From assembly GCF_002188635.1 (NCBI RefSeq), contig NZ_NINX01000040.1, forward strand, positions 62,001 to 126,000: a stretch of 64,000 bases of DNA, read 5' to 3'. A program made the position numbers and the translations under genes. This stretch comes from Pigmentiphaga sp. NML030171 (lineage in GTDB: Bacteria > Pseudomonadota > Gammaproteobacteria > Burkholderiales > Burkholderiaceae_B). Under the pieces are notes generated by a model. The model saw only the letters and a program-made list of their open reading frames with translations, was not told the origin of the DNA and ran no database searches. Position 1 is the stretch's first letter. Each line of letters begins with the position of its first letter. Shown here piece after piece: positions 60,754 through 64,000 of this stretch.

Positions 60754-60882
60754 GGGATGACGCCTGCGTGAAGACATCTCTATTTTGGCATGTCTGAAAT
60801 CTCGGATACCAGTCTAGGAAGATATCTGCGCGCTTCCTACACTGCCAGCCGTCACGACATCGCGCGCATCGCGCCCACCACC

Positions 60883-62976
60883 ATGACCGCACCCAATCTG
60901 GCGCCCGCACCGGCGCCCCTGCGCATCGCCGTCGACATCGGCGGCACGTTCACCGACATGGCCGCGTTCGACGAAAGCGCCGGCACCCTGCATTTCGGCA
61001 AGGCCTTGTCCACGCACGGCCGGCTGGTCGAGGGCATCCAGCACACGCTGGACGGCGCCGGCATCGACCTGCGCAACGGCTATCTCTTCCTGCATGGCTC
61101 GACCATCGCGATCAATACGCTGCTCGAACGCAACGGCGCGAAGACGGCGCTGCTGATCACCGAGGGATTCCGCGACATCTACGAGATCGGCCGCGTCAAC
61201 CGTCCCGATGCCTACAACCTGTTCTTCTCCAAGCACACGCCGCTGGTCAAGCGTTCGCTGCGCTATGAAGTCGCCGAGCGGCTGCGCGCGGACGGCAGCG
61301 TCCACAAGCCGCTGGACGAGGCGCGGGTGCGCGAGGTCGCGCGCGAGCTCAAGGCGCAGGGCGTGGAGGCGGCGGCGGTGCTGTTGCTGCATTCCTATCG
61401 CCAGCCCGACCACGAGAAACGCGTGAAGGAAATCCTGCTCGAGGAACTGCCGCACGCCTTCGTGACCGCCTCGCACGAACTGTCGCAGGAATACCGCGAG
61501 TTCGAACGCGTGTCGACCGCCGTCGCCAACGCCTATGTGGGTCCGCGCGTGTCGGCCTACCTGGGCCAGTTGGAGACGCACCTGGGCGAGCGCGGCTTCG
61601 GCGGCGACTTCTATGCGGTCCAGTCCACCGGCGGCCTGTTCCCGCTGGAACATGCGCGGCGCGAATGCGTCCGCATGCTGGAATCGGGTCCGGCCGCGGG
61701 CGTCATCGGCGCCCAGGCGATCTGCGCGCAGCTCGGGCTGCCCGACGCCATCGCCTTCGACATGGGCGGCACCACGGCCAAGGCCGGCGTGATCAGCGAA
61801 GGGCGGCCGCTCACCACGGGCAGCGCGCTGATCGGCGGCTACGAGAAGGCCCTGCCGATCCAGATCCCCATGATGGACATTTTCGAGGTCGGCACCGGCG
61901 GCGGCAGCATCGCGCGCGTCGAGCTGGGCAATGCGCTGCGGGTGGGGCCGCGGAGCGCCGGCTCCATGCCGGGCCCGGTCTGCTATGGCCGTGGCGGCAC
62001 CGAGCCCACCGTGACCGATGCCAACCTGGTCCTGGGCCGCCTGGACGCCGGGCACTTCCTGGGCGGCGAGATGCCGCTGGACCTGGAAGGCGCGCGCGCC
62101 GCCATGCACGAGCGCATCGCCGCGCCGCTGGGCCTGGAGACGGTCGAGGCTGCGGACGGCATCCTGCGCATCGCGGTGACGGCGATGTCGCACGCCGTCA
62201 AGGCCGTCACCACCGAACGCGGCCTGGACGCCGGCAGCTTCACCATGGTGGTCTACGGCGGCGCGGGGCCGCTGCATGCCTCGGCCATCGCGCGCGAGCT
62301 CGGCATCCGCCGCGTGCTCATTCCCTACGCGCCGGGCTACTTCTCGGCCTACGGCATGCTGTTCAGCGACCTGCGCTACGACTACGTGCGCTCGGTGTTC
62401 CGCCACCTGGACGATCTCTCGTTCGACGAGATCGAGTCGCTGTACGCGTCCATGGAAGAAGAAGGGCGCGCGGCCGTCGCGGCCTCGGCGGTGCGGCCGG
62501 ACGATATCGTCATCGAGCGCTCGGCCGACATGCGCTACGTCGGCCAGGAGCACGCGGTCACCGTCGACCTGCCCCGCGTGTATTTCGAACGCCAGGACCG
62601 CGATGCGATCAAGCGCCATTTCGACGACGTCCACGCCATCCGCTACGGCACCAGCGCGCCGGCCGAGCCGGCCGACATCGTCAGCCTGCGCGTGACCGTG
62701 CTGGGCGTGATGCGCAAGCCGCCGCGCCACGCGGTGCGGGCCGGTGGACAGACGCCGCCCGAGGACGCGTTGCGCGCCACCAAGCCGGTGTACTTCCGCT
62801 CGCACGGCCAGGTGCCGACGCCGGTGTACCGCCGCGACGCCCTGCTGGCCGGCAACCGTATCCCGGGGCCGGCCCTGATCGAAGAACACGCCTCCACGAC
62901 CGTCGTCCAGCCGGGCGACGAATTGACCGTGGACGACTGCGGCAACCTGCATGTGGCCATCGGGAGCGAACGTTGA
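60883..62976 (+). CDS. hyuA: Hydantoinase/oxoprolinase subunit A (HyuA-family, ATP-dependent)
   Basis: The 697-residue subunit has an actin-like ATPase N-terminus (RIAVDIGGTFTDMAAFDESA), LHGSTIAINTLLERNGAKTA, IAFDMGGTTAKAGVISEG and VYGGAGPLHASAIARELGI, typical of HyuA, 5-oxoprolinase and acetone carboxylase beta-like proteins. The ATG at 60883 is preferred; the frame is open upstream to 60790 without family-like sequence. The stop overlaps the hyuB start (TGATG). It hydrolyses a cyclic amide or carboxylates a ketone with ATP; the substrate is not determined. Confidence 0.92.
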   Translation: MTAPNLAPAPAPLRIAVDIGGTFTDMAAFDESAGTLHFGKALSTHGRLVEGIQHTLDGAGIDLRNGYLFLHGSTIAINTLLERNGAKTALLITEGFRDIYEIGRVNRPDAYNLFFSKHTPLVKRSLRYEVAERLRADGSVHKPLDEARVREVARELKAQGVEAAAVLLLHSYRQPDHEKRVKEILLEELPHAFVTASHELSQEYREFERVSTAVANAYVGPRVSAYLGQLETHLGERGFGGDFYAVQSTGGLFPLEHARRECVRMLESGPAAGVIGAQAICAQLGLPDAIAFDMGGTTAKAGVISEGRPLTTGSALIGGYEKALPIQIPMMDIFEVGTGGGSIARVELGNALRVGPRSAGSMPGPVCYGRGGTEPTVTDANLVLGRLDAGHFLGGEMPLDLEGARAAMHERIAAPLGLETVEAADGILRIAVTAMSHAVKAVTTERGLDAGSFTMVVYGGAGPLHASAIARELGIRRVLIPYAPGYFSAYGMLFSDLRYDYVRSVFRHLDDLSFDEIESLYASMEEEGRAAVAASAVRPDDIVIERSADMRYVGQEHAVTVDLPRVYFERQDRDAIKRHFDDVHAIRYGTSAPAEPADIVSLRVTVLGVMRKPPRHAVRAGGQTPPEDALRATKPVYFRSHGQVPTPVYRRDALLAGNRIPGPALIEEHASTTVVQPGDELTVDDCGNLHVAIGSER

Positions 62977-64000
62977 TGAACGCGCGAGAAACGAACCAGC
63001 CCACCGTCGATCCGGTCACGGTGGAGATCATCCGCAACGGCCTCCTGGCCGTCACGGAGGAAATGAAGACCAACCTGATGAGGACCGCCTACAACCTCAT
63101 CATCTACGAGGCGCTGGATTTCACCGTGGGCCTGTTCACGCCCGAGGGCGACACGGTGTCCATCGGCCTGGGCCTGCCCATGTTCATCCGCGGGATGTCC
63201 GAGACCGTCAAGGCCAAGATCCGCCACTTCGGGTTGGAGAACATCCATCCCGGCGACATCCTGGTCACCAACGACGCCTATGTCACCGGTAGCCACCTGA
63301 ACCATTTCACCTTCACCATGCCGGTGTTCCACGAAGGCCGCATCGTCGCCTTCACCTGCTGCATGGCGCACTGGCTGGACGTGGGCGGCACGCTGGGCCA
63401 GGTCACGACCGACATCTTCTCCGAAGGGATACAGATTCCCATCGTCAAGTACCGCCGCGCGGGCGTGGTCAACCAGGACCTGGTCGACATCATCGCGATG
63501 AACGTGCGCCTGCCCGAGCGCGCGCTGGGCGACCTGCGCGCGCAGATCACCGCCATCACCACCGGCGAGCGGCGCTTCCTGGAGCTGGTCCAGCGCTACG
63601 GCGCCGACGCCGTGCACGGCTCGATCGCGCAGATCATGGACCAGTCCGAGGCGGTGGCGCGGCAGAACACGCTCAGCATTCCCGACGGCGTCTACGAGGC
63701 CGAGTCCTACATGGACGACGACGGCGTGGACGTGGGACGGCGCATTCCCATCCGCGTCAAGGTGATCAAGCAGGGCGACGAGATGACCATCGACCTGTCG
63801 GACGTGAGCCGGCAGGTGCGCGGCTTCTACAACTCCGGCTTCACCACCGGCATCGCCTGCGCGCAGGTGGCCTTCAAGTGCCTGACCACGCCCACCGACT
63901 ATCCGGTCAACGACGGCAGCTTCCGTCCGCTGAAGGTCGTCATGCCCATGGGCACCGTCATCAGCGCCGAACGCCCGTTCCCGATGCGGGTCTGGATGAC
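62976..64000 (+). CDS. hyuB: Hydantoinase/oxoprolinase subunit B (HyuB-family), cut by window edge
   Basis: The first 341 residues are visible. MNARETNQPTVDPVTVEIIR, then NGLLAVTEEMKTNLMRTAYN, GDILVTNDAYVTGSHLNHFT and FTCCMAHWLDVGGTLGQVTT are classic HyuB signatures. The start codon overlaps the hyuA stop. The frame stays open to base 64000, so the C-terminus lies outside. It forms the second subunit of the ATP-dependent hydantoinase/oxoprolinase-type complex with HyuA. Confidence 0.93.
   Translation, partial: MNARETNQPTVDPVTVEIIRNGLLAVTEEMKTNLMRTAYNLIIYEALDFTVGLFTPEGDTVSIGLGLPMFIRGMSETVKAKIRHFGLENIHPGDILVTNDAYVTGSHLNHFTFTMPVFHEGRIVAFTCCMAHWLDVGGTLGQVTTDIFSEGIQIPIVKYRRAGVVNQDLVDIIAMNVRLPERALGDLRAQITAITTGERRFLELVQRYGADAVHGSIAQIMDQSEAVARQNTLSIPDGVYEAESYMDDDGVDVGRRIPIRVKVIKQGDEMTIDLSDVSRQVRGFYNSGFTTGIACAQVAFKCLTTPTDYPVNDGSFRPLKVVMPMGTVISAERPFPMRVWM

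Overview
The window looks like the replication-origin-proximal chromosome of a high-GC betaproteobacterium of the Alcaligenaceae, most likely Bordetella or Achromobacter. The reasons are GC-rich codon use throughout, many orphan Bug-type (TctC-family) solute receptors, a bct/tctDE-CBA citrate-type cassette, and an mnmG-rsmG-parA-parB operon followed by pckG. From memory, gidA/mnmG is the first numbered gene of the B. pertussis reference genome. No rRNA, tRNA, CRISPR array, transposase or prophage was seen. Two parS sites lie just upstream of mnmG (21.0-21.2 kb), and a cluster of perfect DnaA boxes with an AT-rich flank lies at 34.45-34.72 kb. Together they suggest that oriC is inside this window, although dnaA is not.

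Layout. 0-5 kb: LysR regulators, an esterase, a Bug receptor and a 4,5-dihydroxyphthalate decarboxylase-like protein. 5-8 kb: Tas-type aldo/keto reductase, two small DUF202 membrane proteins, an isochorismatase-like hydrolase and a MarR regulator. 8-16 kb: two aromatic-acid-type catabolic clusters. The first has a Rieske oxygenase and a Bug receptor behind a sigma70-like promoter overlapped by a 39-bp near-perfect palindrome. The second has a Rieske oxygenase, a zinc alcohol dehydrogenase, a Bug receptor, an IclR regulator and a G3E GTPase, with an inverted-repeat operator in the divergent gap. 16-21 kb: parB, parA, rsmG, mnmG and parS. 21-29 kb: MarR, FAS1 protein, pckG, hydroxyacid dehydrogenase, cspA, AbrB-type membrane protein and methionine aminotransferase. 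29-34.3 kb: tctDE-CBA. 34.4-34.8 kb: putative oriC. 34.8-41 kb: sirtuin, dadX-dadA with an Lrp regulator and operator, LysR and mmsA. 41-46.4 kb: LysR, leuD and leuC paralogues divergent from a two-domain aconitase with the swivel domain first. 46.4-53.2 kb: a Met-rich MXKDX peptide, a YedY/MsrP-like molybdoenzyme, a b-type cytochrome, a two-component system and a molybdate ABC transporter. 53-64 kb: nudC, an amidohydrolase with a truncated Bug gene, LysR regulators, a PAS/LuxR - CsbD-like microprotein - histidine kinase unit, and hyuAB running off the right edge.

How the genes work together. Several modules pair a transporter receptor, an enzyme and a divergent regulator, in the style of a metabolically versatile organism living on organic acids and aromatics. 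The most system-like module is at 46.4-50.5 kb. A secreted Met-rich peptide, a periplasmic molybdenum-cofactor reductase, a membrane cytochrome and a two-component system resemble the MrpX/YedY1/YedZ1 hypochlorite-scavenging pathway of Azospira, but with a different type of regulator. A molybdate importer lies immediately beyond it. Three or four copies of a roughly 90-bp GC-rich hairpin repeat sit directly against the 3' ends of genes.
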